The notes under the pieces were generated by a model. It ran no database searches, was not told the origin of the DNA, and worked only from the letters and a program-made list of their open reading frames with translations. Shown one piece after another: positions 1 through 9,925 of a stretch of DNA of 64,000 nucleotides (the first letter of the stretch is position 1; each line of letters begins with the position of its first letter). A program made the position numbers and the translations under genes. This DNA is from Scybalousia_A sp964542225 (lineage in GTDB: Bacteria; Bacteroidota; Bacteroidia; Bacteroidales; P3): positions 1-64,000 of the forward strand of contig CAZITO010000001.1 of the NCBI GenBank assembly GCA_964542225.1, given 5' to 3'.

Positions 1-3000
1 AAAGAACCTGAGCGTATGAGCCTCCGTTGGTTGCTTTCCACTCAAAACCTTTGGCTGTTATGGTTTGATTGCCCGCATCGGTTATCGCTCCGTTAAGGGT
101 GGCGGTGGTTTGTGCTATGTTGGTCGCAACATTTGTCGCCACCGTAGGCTCAACAGGTGTAACAACACCATTTCCATTTATTACAACATTGTCTATACCC
201 ACTCCGTAACCTCCATGACAAGATGCAAGAAAGGCTATTTGATAAGTATCACTTGCACTTGGCAATGCAACAGTATTTGTTTGACTAATAGTATTCCAAC
301 TGCCCGATGAATTTGGTCCATGTGAAGCCAAAATTGTCCAATCCTCCGTAGAACTTGTTCTATAACAAACATATATAGAATCGTTAGCAGAACCGTCTGA
401 ATGTGCTTCCCAATCATACGATAACATAGGCGAAGTTAAAGAAGTGATATCAAAGACAGGGGAAATCAAACGAGTGGAGCCTTCATCAAAACTCCTATGA
501 GCATATTTGCCGGAAGTAGGTGTTTGTATGGTCCAATTACGCGAACCCGATACTATTTCATTAGTCCAACAACCAAGGTCAGAAGTAGATAATGTTTCAA
601 AGTTCTCTGTATAAGGGAAGTTGGTAATGGTAGCACATTCCGTACGGAAGGAAATAACTTGTGATTGAGGTTGAGATTCTTCGTTGCAAATTGCCTTAAC
701 ATACAAGTCGTAGGCAGTGGCAGGATTAAGTCCGCTAATGGTTGCAGTCCAAGTGTCAGAGGTTTCACCTGCTGTAGCGGTGGTTACAGGCGTGTTGTAA
801 TTCGTTGCTGAATTTTCCTTATAATAAACCTCAAAACTTTCTCCGGTAGAAGTCCAAGAAACAGTTACTTGGTCTGTAGTTGCTGTTATTTCTATGTTAT
901 CAGGACGAGAACAAGCAGGAATAACATCCAAGTTTACATCGTCTACATACACAGAAGAAGAGGTGGCAGATTTTAAAGCAATATAAGCCCCCGTACCGCT
1001 ATAAGTTGATAGTGGCACTTCAAAAAGAGTGTATTCGGAGGTTAAATTAATAGTAGAAATAGATGTAAATGTGGAGTTATCGGCAGGATCAGTCATAACA
1101 CCAACCTCCAAACCTCCGTTACCACCATACGTAGATGATGATTTTGCATAGAATGAAAGTTGCAAAGTATTCAAAGGCAAGACCTCTGTATCTATCACAG
1201 GAAGTATACCATAACTATTGCTTGAATAAAAATAAAGTGAATACGTGCCACTATTGGAAGAAGAACTATAAGAATATGGGTATTGTGCGTAAGAAGAACC
1301 ACTTATTCTTTGCCAACAAGAAGGCAATGGATAAGAGGATGTTCCACCCGTATTGTTTGCAGCCTCAAAGCCCCAGTTTTGAGGAACAGTAGTAATAGCA
1401 ACACAAGAAGTAACAAAAGATTGAACACTCGAAGAAAGTTGGGTTTCTTCGTTGCAAATTGCCTTAACATACAAGTCGTAGGCTGTAGCAGGATTAAGTC
1501 CGCTAATGGTTGCAGTCCAAGTGCCAGAGGTTTCACCTGCTGTAACGGTGTTTATAGGCGTGTTGTAATCTGCTGCTGAACTTTCCTTATAATAAATCTC
1601 AAAACTTTCTCCGGTAGAAGCCCAAGAAATAGTTGCTTGGTCGGCAGTTGCTGTTATTTCTACGTTATTAGGACGAGAACAAGCAGGAAGAACATCCAAG
1701 TTTACATCGTCCACATACACAGAAGAATAAGTAGTAGCAGATTTTAAAGCAATATAAGCCCCCGTACCGCTATAAGTTGATAGTGGCACTTCAAACAGAG
1801 TGTATTCGGAGGTTAAGTTAATAGTAGAAACATTAGTAAATGTAGAGACATCCGTAGGGTCAGTCATAACTCCAACCTCCAAGCCTCCGTTACTACCGGA
1901 CGTAGATGATGTTTTTGCATAGAATGAAAGTTGCAAAGTATTCAAAGGCAAGACCTCCGTATCTATCAAAGGAAGTATACCGTAACTATTGCTTGAATAA
2001 AAATAAAGTGAATATGTGCCATTATTTGGATAATAATTATAAGAATACGGGTATTGTGTAGATGAACCACTTTTTCTCAGCCAACAAGAAGGCAATGGAT
2101 AAGCAGGTGTTCCACCTGTATTGCCTGCAGCCTCAAAATCCCAACTTTGAGGAACAGTGGTAATGGCAACACAATAAGTAGTAAAGGTCAATGTCTCAGA
2201 ATAATATACAGCATTATCCGAAGAGCAAATATAACCAACTTTCCAGTTGTATGTGGTGTTAGGTTGTAGGTTTTCAAGCGTATAAACTCCATTCTCATCA
2301 AGAGAAACATTTGTTATGGAATCAAATTCTGTTGCAGATGTTTCTTTGTAATAAAGAATCAGACTTGTTTCAGAAGAGTTCCAAGTAAGGTCTATGGTAC
2401 TGCTACTTGGGTTGCTTGACATCAAACGAGTAGGTTCAGAACAAGAAGGTATTTCTTCCACTGTTACATCATCCAAATACCAATAAAAACTGCTACTGTT
2501 GGTTACATGGCGAAAAGCAATATATCCCGTTGTTACCTCTGCTAAATCTATGTTGTTAAAATCAACTCTGTATTTGTGATAAGCACTGTCTACAAGGTCA
2601 TAAACACTGATAGAGTCCAACATAACAAAAGTACTTGCATTGGTAAGGTCGGTTACATAACCCACATCCAAACGACCTGAATTATAACCATTATTAGCAG
2701 GGTTTGATTCCGGTCTTGTCCAAAATGAAACAGAAAGTTGATTTAAATCCGTATTAAATGCAGGCAAAACTGCAATGGCGGCAGTGCTTGTATCAGAGGT
2801 AGAATGAAATTCCAACCCCTTTGCAGAATTGTGCCCTCTGTAACTACCGTTGCTTACACAAGGATAAGATGCATAAGGAGAATATGATTGAGTTATACTG
2901 TTGATAAACGACCAGCAAAGAGGACGGGCATTATCTTCTATATCCTCAAAATTTGCCGTATAAGGGACATCAAAAGTAGCACAAGCCGTTGTAAAGGTAT

Positions 3001-5308
3001 AAATTTGAGAATTTGCCTCTGAGTTATCAGTGCAAACGGTTGCTATATAGAATTTGTAAGTTGTGGCAGGTTGCAAGTTTTCCAATGTATACGAGCCATC
3101 GGTCAAAGTAACATCCAAACTTGAATACTCTACCTCATCTCCGGCAGAAGCCTCTTTGTAATACAATTTGAAGTTTGTTGCCTCAGATGTCCAAGCAATA
3201 GCCACGCTGTTGGCAGTAGTATTATTTGTAACAATATTTGACGGCTCCAAACAAGATGGAATAGTATTTATTGAAATATCATCCATTTGATATTCTCCAC
3301 AATAATCAAAATAACCATCAGTTGTTCCCAAATACTTTATTGCAATGTAATAATCGTTACCTGTATATTGCGTAAATTGATTAAAATCTATTGTTTGCAA
3401 AGAATAAGTAGTAGTTATGCTTGAGTTTGCTATGGTTTTAAGAGCAACAAAAGTATTTGTATCATTAGGGTTGGTCATAAGACCTATTATAATATCGCCA
3501 TACTCATAGAGAGAAGAGGTGGAATATTTTCTAACATAGAATTGCAAACGTGTTTGTTCTATAGGAAGATTAACTTTTGGTGCAGCCACAAACATAGAAC
3601 GAGAATCATCTCCTCCTATAGTCCAACTTGTGGAAGGAGAGTAAGCATAAGAAGCACCATTAAAATATTCAGGGTAGTAATAATATGTATAGCTATAGTC
3701 ATCATATTCATAATACACACTTTTTGAGGCAATAGTCCAACAATTAAGGAGAGTTGTATCTTCAAAATCCACAAAATAAGGAACCTCCACCGCAGAACAA
3801 GGAGTAGTAAAACTCAAAGTAACAGAATCGGAAATTTCGTTTTCGCCACAACTTGCAGCCACCCTTACAATGTATTCTGTATTAGCGGATAAGTCTGTCA
3901 ATTCATTGGTGGTAGTATGAGTATATTCGGTTGAACCTTCTATAGCATAGTCTACAACAAAATTTTCAGTATTAACATTCAATGTTGCGGAGTTCTCAGT
4001 CAAAGAAGCAACACTTACAAGAGGCTTAGCACAAGGAATATTCTTTATTTTTATGTTGCGTACATGAACACTATAAGCATCATAGCTATCGTGTCCCTCA
4101 AATTTAAACTGCATAGTAGCAGAAATAGGAAGAGGTAGTGGGGTTATCTCGGTAAAATCTTGATAATTATTTCGTGTATAATACAAAGTATCCCATTCAG
4201 ATGTATTGTCTGGTCTTGCAAAAACAAACAAAGAATCCCATTGGTCATTTGTACTGGATGCATAATTTTTTACATCAAAAACCAAATAAGGGTTGCTTAA
4301 TGCGGTAACATCAAACATAGGCGAAACAAGATATCCTTTACTATAATCATATGAATAAGGGAACATTATCGTTGAATCATTCTCTCTTAGCCAAAGTTTT
4401 GTTCCGCTTATGGTATCTCCAGAAAAACAACCTAAGTCCAAAGTAAAACTTGCAGTATATGGATTTTCTTCATTAACGGTTATAACATCACATGCAGTCA
4501 TAAAACGCTGAGAATTCAAAGAATCAGAATATCCATCACTTCCACAATCCGCCTTAACATAAACATTATAAACGGTACTGCTATTTAAGTCAGTTATTTC
4601 AAAAGGATGTTCGCTTGTAGCGACAGAGTCCCATTGGCTATTGGTAGCATCGGAAACATTCTTGTAATAAACCTGCCAATTGGAATTTATGGCATCTGTC
4701 CAGTCCACAGTTATAGAAGAGGTGGTTGTTGCTGTCAATACAAGGTCTTTTGGCTTCGGACAAGCAGGCAATATCATATTTACTCCGCTTACATCATCTA
4801 TATAAACCTCACACCCACCGTTAGGGTTGTAGTGAAAGGCTATGTATACAGTTTGTCCAACATAATCCTCTAAACTTATGGCAATTCTTGTCATTGTAGT
4901 TGGCAAATTGGATAAATTAACGGTTTCCAACACTGTTGTAAGACTTGCTACATCAGGTGTAGCAGTTGAAATTTCAACGGTAAAAACATCTGTTGCATAA
5001 GCATCATAAAGCCTCCTTGCATAAAACACCAAAGAATCAGATTCTGTCGGCAATAAAGGAGGTGTTATAAGATAAGCGTTATTTGAACTACTGTAAGACA
5101 GTGTAGCAGAAGCATTTCCTGTATTGGCAAAATTACTACTTGTATAACGCGCCCAATTGCTTCCCGACGAGGAAGCCTTGGCAAGAGCCCAGCCATCAGG
5201 AGGAAATACAGAACTCTCAAAACTTTCATTTAAAGGCTGTGTGTTTTGAGTCCAGCCGCTAATGCTCAAAAGAAGAGTCATTAGCAAAATCAAAAAAACT
5301 TTTTTCAT
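1..5308 (-). CDS. Giant secreted modular adhesin-like protein (C-terminus outside window)
   Basis: The frame opens at the ATG ending at 5308 and stays open to the window edge, giving at least 1,769 residues without a stop. Residues 1-21 form a signal peptide (MKKVFLILLMTLLLSISGW, then TQ). The rest alternates two module types. One is a jelly-roll of about 150-170 residues of the cleaved-adhesin/MAM/choice-of-anchor-J type, with the pattern W-F-E...CW...S...VYVDDV. The other is a fibronectin-III domain of about 85-90 residues (TVSWTS...YYKE...LNPATAYDLYVKAIC). I count about six to seven pairs. Modules at about 681-1448 and 1449-2216 are near-identical, a recent in-frame duplication. The last visible residues (ITAKGFEWKATNGGSYAQV) begin a different Bacteroidota Ig/FN3-like domain. 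The expected role is surface attachment or secreted matrix binding. A T9SS sorting domain at the unseen C-terminus is likely but not shown. It lies downstream of the activase gene on the same strand, 119 bp away. Confidence 0.85.
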   Translation of the reverse strand, partial: MKKVFLILLMTLLLSISGWTQNTQPLNESFESSVFPPDGWALAKASSSGSNWARYTSSNFANTGNASATLSYSSSNNAYLITPPLLPTESDSLVFYARRLYDAYATDVFTVEISTATPDVASLTTVLETVNLSNLPTTMTRIAISLEDYVGQTVYIAFHYNPNGGCEVYIDDVSGVNMILPACPKPKDLVLTATTTSSITVDWTDAINSNWQVYYKNVSDATNSQWDSVATSEHPFEITDLNSSTVYNVYVKADCGSDGYSDSLNSQRFMTACDVITVNEENPYTASFTLDLGCFSGDTISGTKLWLRENDSTIMFPYSYDYSKGYLVSPMFDVTALSNPYLVFDVKNYASSTNDQWDSLFVFARPDNTSEWDTLYYTRNNYQDFTEITPLPLPISATMQFKFEGHDSYDAYSVHVRNIKIKNIPCAKPLVSVASLTENSATLNVNTENFVVDYAIEGSTEYTHTTTNELTDLSANTEYIVRVAASCGENEISDSVTLSFTTPCSAVEVPYFVDFEDTTLLNCWTIASKSVYYEYDDYSYTYYYYPEYFNGASYAYSPSTSWTIGGDDSRSMFVAAPKVNLPIEQTRLQFYVRKYSTSSLYEYGDIIIGLMTNPNDTNTFVALKTIANSSITTTYSLQTIDFNQFTQYTGNDYYIAIKYLGTTDGYFDYCGEYQMDDISINTIPSCLEPSNIVTNNTTANSVAIAWTSEATNFKLYYKEASAGDEVEYSSLDVTLTDGSYTLENLQPATTYKFYIATVCTDNSEANSQIYTFTTACATFDVPYTANFEDIEDNARPLCWSFINSITQSYSPYASYPCVSNGSYRGHNSAKGLEFHSTSDTSTAAIAVLPAFNTDLNQLSVSFWTRPESNPANNGYNSGRLDVGYVTDLTNASTFVMLDSISVYDLVDSAYHKYRVDFNNIDLAEVTTGYIAFRHVTNSSSFYWYLDDVTVEEIPSCSEPTRLMSSNPSSSTIDLTWNSSETSLILYYKETSATEFDSITNVSLDENGVYTLENLQPNTTYNWKVGYICSSDNAVYYSETLTFTTYCVAITTVPQSWDFEAAGNTGGTPAYPLPSCWLRKSGSSTQYPYSYNYYPNNGTYSLYFYSSNSYGILPLIDTEVLPLNTLQLSFYAKTSSTSGSNGGLEVGVMTDPTDVSTFTNVSTINLTSEYTLFEVPLSTYSGTGAYIALKSATTYSSVYVDDVNLDVLPACSRPNNVEITATADQATISWASTGESFEIYYKESSAADYNTPINTVTAGETSGTWTATISGLNPATAYDLYVKAICNEETQLSSSVQSFVTSCVAITTVPQNWGFEAANNTGGTSSYPLPSCWQRISGSSYAQYPYSYSSSSNSGTYSLYFYSSNSYGILPVIDTEVLPLNTLQLSFYAKSSSTYGGNGGLEVGVMTDPADNSTFTSISTINLTSEYTLFEVPLSTYSGTGAYIALKSATSSSVYVDDVNLDVIPACSRPDNIEITATTDQVTVSWTSTGESFEVYYKENSATNYNTPVTTATAGETSDTWTATISGLNPATAYDLYVKAICNEESQPQSQVISFRTECATITNFPYTENFETLSTSDLGCWTNEIVSGSRNWTIQTPTSGKYAHRSFDEGSTRLISPVFDITSLTSPMLSYDWEAHSDGSANDSIYVCYRTSSTEDWTILASHGPNSSGSWNTISQTNTVALPSASDTYQIAFLASCHGGYGVGIDNVVINGNGVVTPVEPTVATNVATNIAQTTATLNGAITDAGNQTITAKGFEWKATNGGSYAQVL

Positions 5309-5427
5309 TTACTTAAAAATATTTAATTATAAATCCTAATGTGCGAAGTTACTACTTTTTTTAAAAGTTGTATTTTTTTTGCACAAAAATACCTATTTTT
5401 GAGTAAATGAAAAAAAGACCTTTTTCC

Positions 5428-8400
5428 CTACGTCATACTTTCCAACATAAGCATAAGTCTGTTTTTTATATTGACCTCAGAAACACTGTTATCAAAGTCC
5501 AACGCCAAATAATTTAGTTTTGGGTATAATTCTTTGATACGATTTTCTACTCCCTTGCTTATTATATGGTTGGCTATACAGCCAAAAGGTTGCAGGGATA
5601 CAACAGCATTTACTCCTTTTTCCACCAAATGAACAATCTCGGCAGGCAAAAGCCAACCCTCTCCAAATTGCGAATAAAGGGGAAGTATGTTTTTTGATTT
5701 TTCCGCCAACTCAAAAATATTATCCAACGGCTCATAATAAAGAAATGAAGACATTGTTTTGTTGTATTTGTCTATTTTTCTTTCTATTTTTTTGTAAAAA
5801 AAGTCCATTAGAAATTGAGGCAGGCTTTGTTTGTTTATATTGTATTGCTTGTTGACTTTGCGGTTGACAAAAGTTTGTACAAAAAAGTTCATCAATGAAG
5901 GAGGAACAACCTCTATATTTTGCTCTATCAACCATTGCTGAACGTTGTGATTGGCAAAAGGATGATACTTCAGATATATTTCGCCCACAATACCCACTTT
6001 TTTTCTTTCCACTTTTTCCTTTGGCAAAAGAGAATTAAAGTCCTCAACGGCACGGCTCAGCAAATTGAGAAAGCCCTTGTTGTTTTCTTCCAAAATAAGT
6101 TGTTTTGCTTGGCGTATATAATCGTTTTGCAAATCTGTTACTTTTGCTTTGTCTGTGCAACGCACTATGGCGGAGCAGTACATTTTGGAAATACAGTCTC
6201 CAAACAAAATGGTATTGAGAGCAAGAGGCAGAGTTTTTACCCAGTCAAGTTTGAAGCCCTCTTGTTTTTTTGCCGTATTTCCTCCAAAGGTAACACTCAT
6301 TACAGGAACATCCTCATAGCCCGCATCCACAAAGGCTTTTCTAAGTATTGCATAATAATTGGTTGCTCGGCATTGTCCTCCTGTTTGAGTAATGCCAAAG
6401 GCTATTTTGTTTCTGTCGTATTTGCCGCTTTTTAAGGCTTTGATGGCATCTCCAACAATGAGGGTTGCCGGATAACAAACCTCGTTGTTGGCATATTTTA
6501 TGCCCTCCTCGGCGCTCAACTCATCGCTCAAAGGCAAAACCTCCAAATCATAGCCGTTTATTTTAAACAATTCCGGCAAAAATGGGGAGATATAAGCCGT
6601 AAAGAATGGGGCAAGAATGGTGCGGTGCTTTTCTTGTTTGGAAAAATCTTTGGTGTCTTTGAAGGCAAGAAAAGTTTTTTTCCTTTCTTTTAAAGCATCA
6701 TTCATTTTAATACTTTCTATCAAAGAGCGTATTCTGAGTTTTAAGGCACCTGAGTTTTGTATATCGTCTATTTTTAGGAAAGTTGCCGATTTGTGATGTC
6801 TTTTGAGAATATCCTGCACATCGTCCAAAAGAAAAGCATCCGGTCCACAACCAAAGGAAGTCAATTGAGCAAAGTTTACCCTTTCGTTTTCTTTGGCTAC
6901 AAAAAAGGCTGCGTTTTCTATTCTGTTGATATATGACCATTGGGAAACAATAAAAGAGGTATCGTTTTGAGAATAATCTTTCTTTCTCGCAATATCCTCA
7001 TTTATTACCGTTACTCCAAGATAGGAGGCTATTTCTCCGGCGGAATGTTGTATCAAATCATCGGTATGGTATGGTCTGCCTGCAAGAAGTATTATTATAT
7101 CGTTATCTTGCTTTGCTTTGTTGTAGTATTCGAGATTTTTGTTATATAGGTCTTGTTCAAATTTTTCTCTTTCTTTGAGAGCCAAAGCAAAGGCACGCTC
7201 AAAAACTTTGGCAGATATGCCCAAAGATTCCAAATACGCTTTGCAATTCTTTTTCAACAAATCCTCATCTTTGAAAGAAAAAACGGGGTTGTCTATTTGT
7301 ACGTCCTTGTGTTTTTCTTTTAGATGTTTGATAACAACATTATAGGAGGAAACTATGGGACAATTATATGTATTGTTTTCTTTTTGCAGAGAGGATTTTT
7401 CATAAACAATATATGGGAAAAATATATGTTTTACTCCTTTGTTAATAAGGTTATCAATATGAGAGTGAGTTAGTTTGGCAGGAAAACAGATGTTTTCACT
7501 CATTACCTGATTGAGACTTTTTTCGTATGTGGTATAGGAGGAAATATCGCTTAGAATTACTTCCACCCCACACTCACCAAACAAAGCATTCCAAAACGGA
7601 AAGTCCTCAAACATATTCAAAGCCCTCGGAATGCCCAATTGAATGGTTTTCCCCTTTGTTTGAACAGTTGTTTTATAGGGCTGAAATGTACGCTCATATT
7701 TGTATTTATATATATTGTTGCCCCTTTTTGCTTGTTTGCCCAAAGAGGAAAATATTTTTTCACACCTATTGCCCGAATAAAAGGTTTTGCCATTGTTAAA
7801 TTTGTATGCGGACACCAAACAAGAATTTTCACAACCTTTGCATGTAAGTTGTTTTATTGTGTATTCATTGGAATTTATCAGAGTGTCAAGGTCTAATATT
7901 GGGGAATTGTCCTTGTATTCTTGCTTGGCGGTCAAGGCACAACCGTATGCTCCCATAAGTTCGGGAGAAGTTGAGCGATAAACCTTTCTTTGCAAAAGAT
8001 TTTCCAATGCTTTGACAACACTATCGTTTTTCATTGTTCCACCCTGTACCACAACATTTTCGCCCAAGGACTTTCCCTCAAGTTTTAATACTTTGTACAA
8101 ACAATTTCTAACCACACTATAAGCCAATCCCGAGGAAATATCCTCTATTTGTCTGCCTTCTCTAAGAAATTGTTTTACCTTGGAATTCATAAAAACAGTA
8201 CAACGCGTACCCAAATCGCAAGGCGATTGAGAATAAAGGGCTTTTTGTGCAAAATCTTTTACCGAATATCCCAAACCATTGGCAAAAGTCTCTATAAATG
8301 TGCCACAACCCGAGGAGCATGCCTCATTGAGTTCTATACGATTAAGCACTCCGTCCTCTATATACATGGCTTTCATATCCTGTCCGCCTATATCGAGAAT

Positions 8401-9666
8401 AAAATCCACATCGGGCAGAATATGTTTTGCTGCTTTGTAGTGTGCAATAGTTTCCACCACAGAACAATCAAGCGAAAAAGCAGTTTTTATCAAATCCTCA
8501 CCATACCCCGTAGAACAGCCGCCACAAATGACAGGACTTGCGTTTTCTTTTGTTATTGTGTCTCGTAGTTGTTTTAAACCTTTGATTACCGCATTTATAG
8601 GGTTGCCTTCGTTTTTGTCGTAGTATTTGAAAAGAATGTTTTCCTTTTCATCACAAAGAACTATTTTTGTGGTCGTACTACCCGAGTCTATTCCGAGAAA
8701 GGCTTTGCCTTCGTAGTTGGCTATTGACACAGAATTGTCTCCAAATTTCTTTTTATCCTCAAGCCATAAATTATATTCTTCTTTTGAATCAAAAATTTTT
8801 GGCAGTCCTTTGTTTGTATTTATTACAATGGTTTTGTCTTGATTCAGTCTGTTTTCTATTTCATCTAAAGATAAAGGATTTTCTTTTTTATTAAAAGTAC
8901 ATCCTTGAGCAACAAGCAAATTATTGTTTGCTACACTTATAAGAGCGTCTTCGGTTATATTGAGATATTCAAGGAAAGATTTTCTAAGGCTTTTTATAAA
9001 GGTCAGAGGTCCTCCGGCAAAAAGTATTTTCTCCTTTATTTCTTTGCCACGTGACAAAGCACTTACCACTTGTACGGCTATAGCGTGAAAAATACTTGCA
9101 CAAATATCCTCCACAGGAATATTTCTCGCCACGAGGGTTTGAACATCGGTTTTGCTAAAAACTCCGCAACGAGAGGCTATAGGATAAAGCCTTTCACTCT
9201 TTTGAGCCATGGCATCCATGTCTGCAATGGAAAGGTTGAGTATGTTGCTCATTTGGTCTATAAAAGCACCTGTTCCACCAGCACAATTGCCATTCATACG
9301 CATATCAGGTAAAGCATCTTTTTCCAAAAAAATTATTTTGGCATCTTCTCCTCCTATGTCTATAATGGTGTGTAAGGCGTTTTTTATGGTTTTTGCGTAG
9401 TTGTTTAAAGCTATAACCTCCTGTATAAAAGCAAAATGGCATCTTTCAGCCAATCCCATGGCGGCAGAGCCGGAAAGAGTTATTCTTGTCTCTATATTGC
9501 CAAACTTTTGTTTTATAGAATGAAGAATATTTTTTACAGAACCTTTTATATCTGCGTTATGCCTTTGATACGAAGAATAAAGAATATTGTCCTTATCATC
9601 TGTCAATACAACCTTGGCTGTTGTGGAGCCGACATCCAACCCCATATTATAAATTTGATTACTCAT
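5428..9666 (-). CDS. Double BadF/HgdC-type acyl-CoA dehydratase activase with DUF2229 and dehydratase-like C-terminus
   Basis: This 1,412-residue cytoplasmic protein has two ASKHA ATPase domains, residues about 5-260 (GLDVGSTTAKVV) and 322-590 (FLGIDSGSTTTKIVL). Each keeps a cysteine pair like the [4Fe-4S] ligands of HgdC: C128 and C167 in the first, C450 and C489 in the second, both 39 residues apart as in the enzyme from Acidaminococcus. A Cys-rich linker (CKGCENSC) at about 609 precedes a DUF2229 region (about 680-1000) and a C-terminal part resembling 2-hydroxyacyl-CoA dehydratase subunits. Family members use ATP to inject a low-potential electron into a dehydratase. The substrate of these large fused forms is not established. 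The ATG is preceded by a strong ribosome-binding site (GGGAGGAG), unusual in this window, and a consensus promoter lies upstream. No separate dehydratase genes lie nearby. Confidence 0.88.
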   Translation of the reverse strand: MSNQIYNMGLDVGSTTAKVVLTDDKDNILYSSYQRHNADIKGSVKNILHSIKQKFGNIETRITLSGSAAMGLAERCHFAFIQEVIALNNYAKTIKNALHTIIDIGGEDAKIIFLEKDALPDMRMNGNCAGGTGAFIDQMSNILNLSIADMDAMAQKSERLYPIASRCGVFSKTDVQTLVARNIPVEDICASIFHAIAVQVVSALSRGKEIKEKILFAGGPLTFIKSLRKSFLEYLNITEDALISVANNNLLVAQGCTFNKKENPLSLDEIENRLNQDKTIVINTNKGLPKIFDSKEEYNLWLEDKKKFGDNSVSIANYEGKAFLGIDSGSTTTKIVLCDEKENILFKYYDKNEGNPINAVIKGLKQLRDTITKENASPVICGGCSTGYGEDLIKTAFSLDCSVVETIAHYKAAKHILPDVDFILDIGGQDMKAMYIEDGVLNRIELNEACSSGCGTFIETFANGLGYSVKDFAQKALYSQSPCDLGTRCTVFMNSKVKQFLREGRQIEDISSGLAYSVVRNCLYKVLKLEGKSLGENVVVQGGTMKNDSVVKALENLLQRKVYRSTSPELMGAYGCALTAKQEYKDNSPILDLDTLINSNEYTIKQLTCKGCENSCLVSAYKFNNGKTFYSGNRCEKIFSSLGKQAKRGNNIYKYKYERTFQPYKTTVQTKGKTIQLGIPRALNMFEDFPFWNALFGECGVEVILSDISSYTTYEKSLNQVMSENICFPAKLTHSHIDNLINKGVKHIFFPYIVYEKSSLQKENNTYNCPIVSSYNVVIKHLKEKHKDVQIDNPVFSFKDEDLLKKNCKAYLESLGISAKVFERAFALALKEREKFEQDLYNKNLEYYNKAKQDNDIIILLAGRPYHTDDLIQHSAGEIASYLGVTVINEDIARKKDYSQNDTSFIVSQWSYINRIENAAFFVAKENERVNFAQLTSFGCGPDAFLLDDVQDILKRHHKSATFLKIDDIQNSGALKLRIRSLIESIKMNDALKERKKTFLAFKDTKDFSKQEKHRTILAPFFTAYISPFLPELFKINGYDLEVLPLSDELSAEEGIKYANNEVCYPATLIVGDAIKALKSGKYDRNKIAFGITQTGGQCRATNYYAILRKAFVDAGYEDVPVMSVTFGGNTAKKQEGFKLDWVKTLPLALNTILFGDCISKMYCSAIVRCTDKAKVTDLQNDYIRQAKQLILEENNKGFLNLLSRAVEDFNSLLPKEKVERKKVGIVGEIYLKYHPFANHNVQQWLIEQNIEVVPPSLMNFFVQTFVNRKVNKQYNINKQSLPQFLMDFFYKKIERKIDKYNKTMSSFLYYEPLDNIFELAEKSKNILPLYSQFGEGWLLPAEIVHLVEKGVNAVVSLQPFGCIANHIISKGVENRIKELYPKLNYLALDFDNSVSEVNIKNRLMLMLESMT

Positions 9667-9711
9667 ACTCCTCCCAAAATCTATTCTTAATATATACTCT
9701 CAAAATAGACT

Positions 9712-9745
9712 GCAAAGTTAGTACTTTTTTATTTCTTTTCACAAA
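9712..9745 (-). promoter_or_regulatory. Promoter of the activase gene
   Basis: Reading the minus strand, TTTG (9745-9742), a 21-nt spacer and TAACTTTGC (9720-9712) match the Bacteroidota -33/-7 promoter consensus. It leaves a leader of about 40 nt before the ATG at 9666. Confidence 0.75.
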
Positions 9746-9853
9746 AGAAATATGATACAAATAAACTCCAAAACAAATAGATTTTTATAAAGTTATAAGG
9801 ATTTGTGATATTTGAAACAAGCCCTCTATGTAAGAATTAAAAAGTTTAACACA

Positions 9854-9889
9854 CTCGGAGGCTTTTTATCTCATAAAGCAACCTCCGAG
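9854..9889. repeat. Isolated 8-bp inverted repeat (stem-loop)
   Basis: CTCGGAGG (9854-9861) pairs with CCTCCGAG (9882-9889), with additional CTTT/AAAG pairing inside. No T-run follows on either strand and no adjacent gene ends here, so it is not an obvious terminator. It lies just outside the dispersed element that starts near 9926. Confidence 0.5.
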
Positions 9890-9925
9890 CGTAACCTACC
9901 ACAACTCATTGTAACCCATCAAAAA

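Noticed and set aside
681..2216. CRISPR or intergenic tandem repeat at the left edge
   Set aside because: The repeat unit is about 768 bp, in frame and translates to adhesin modules.
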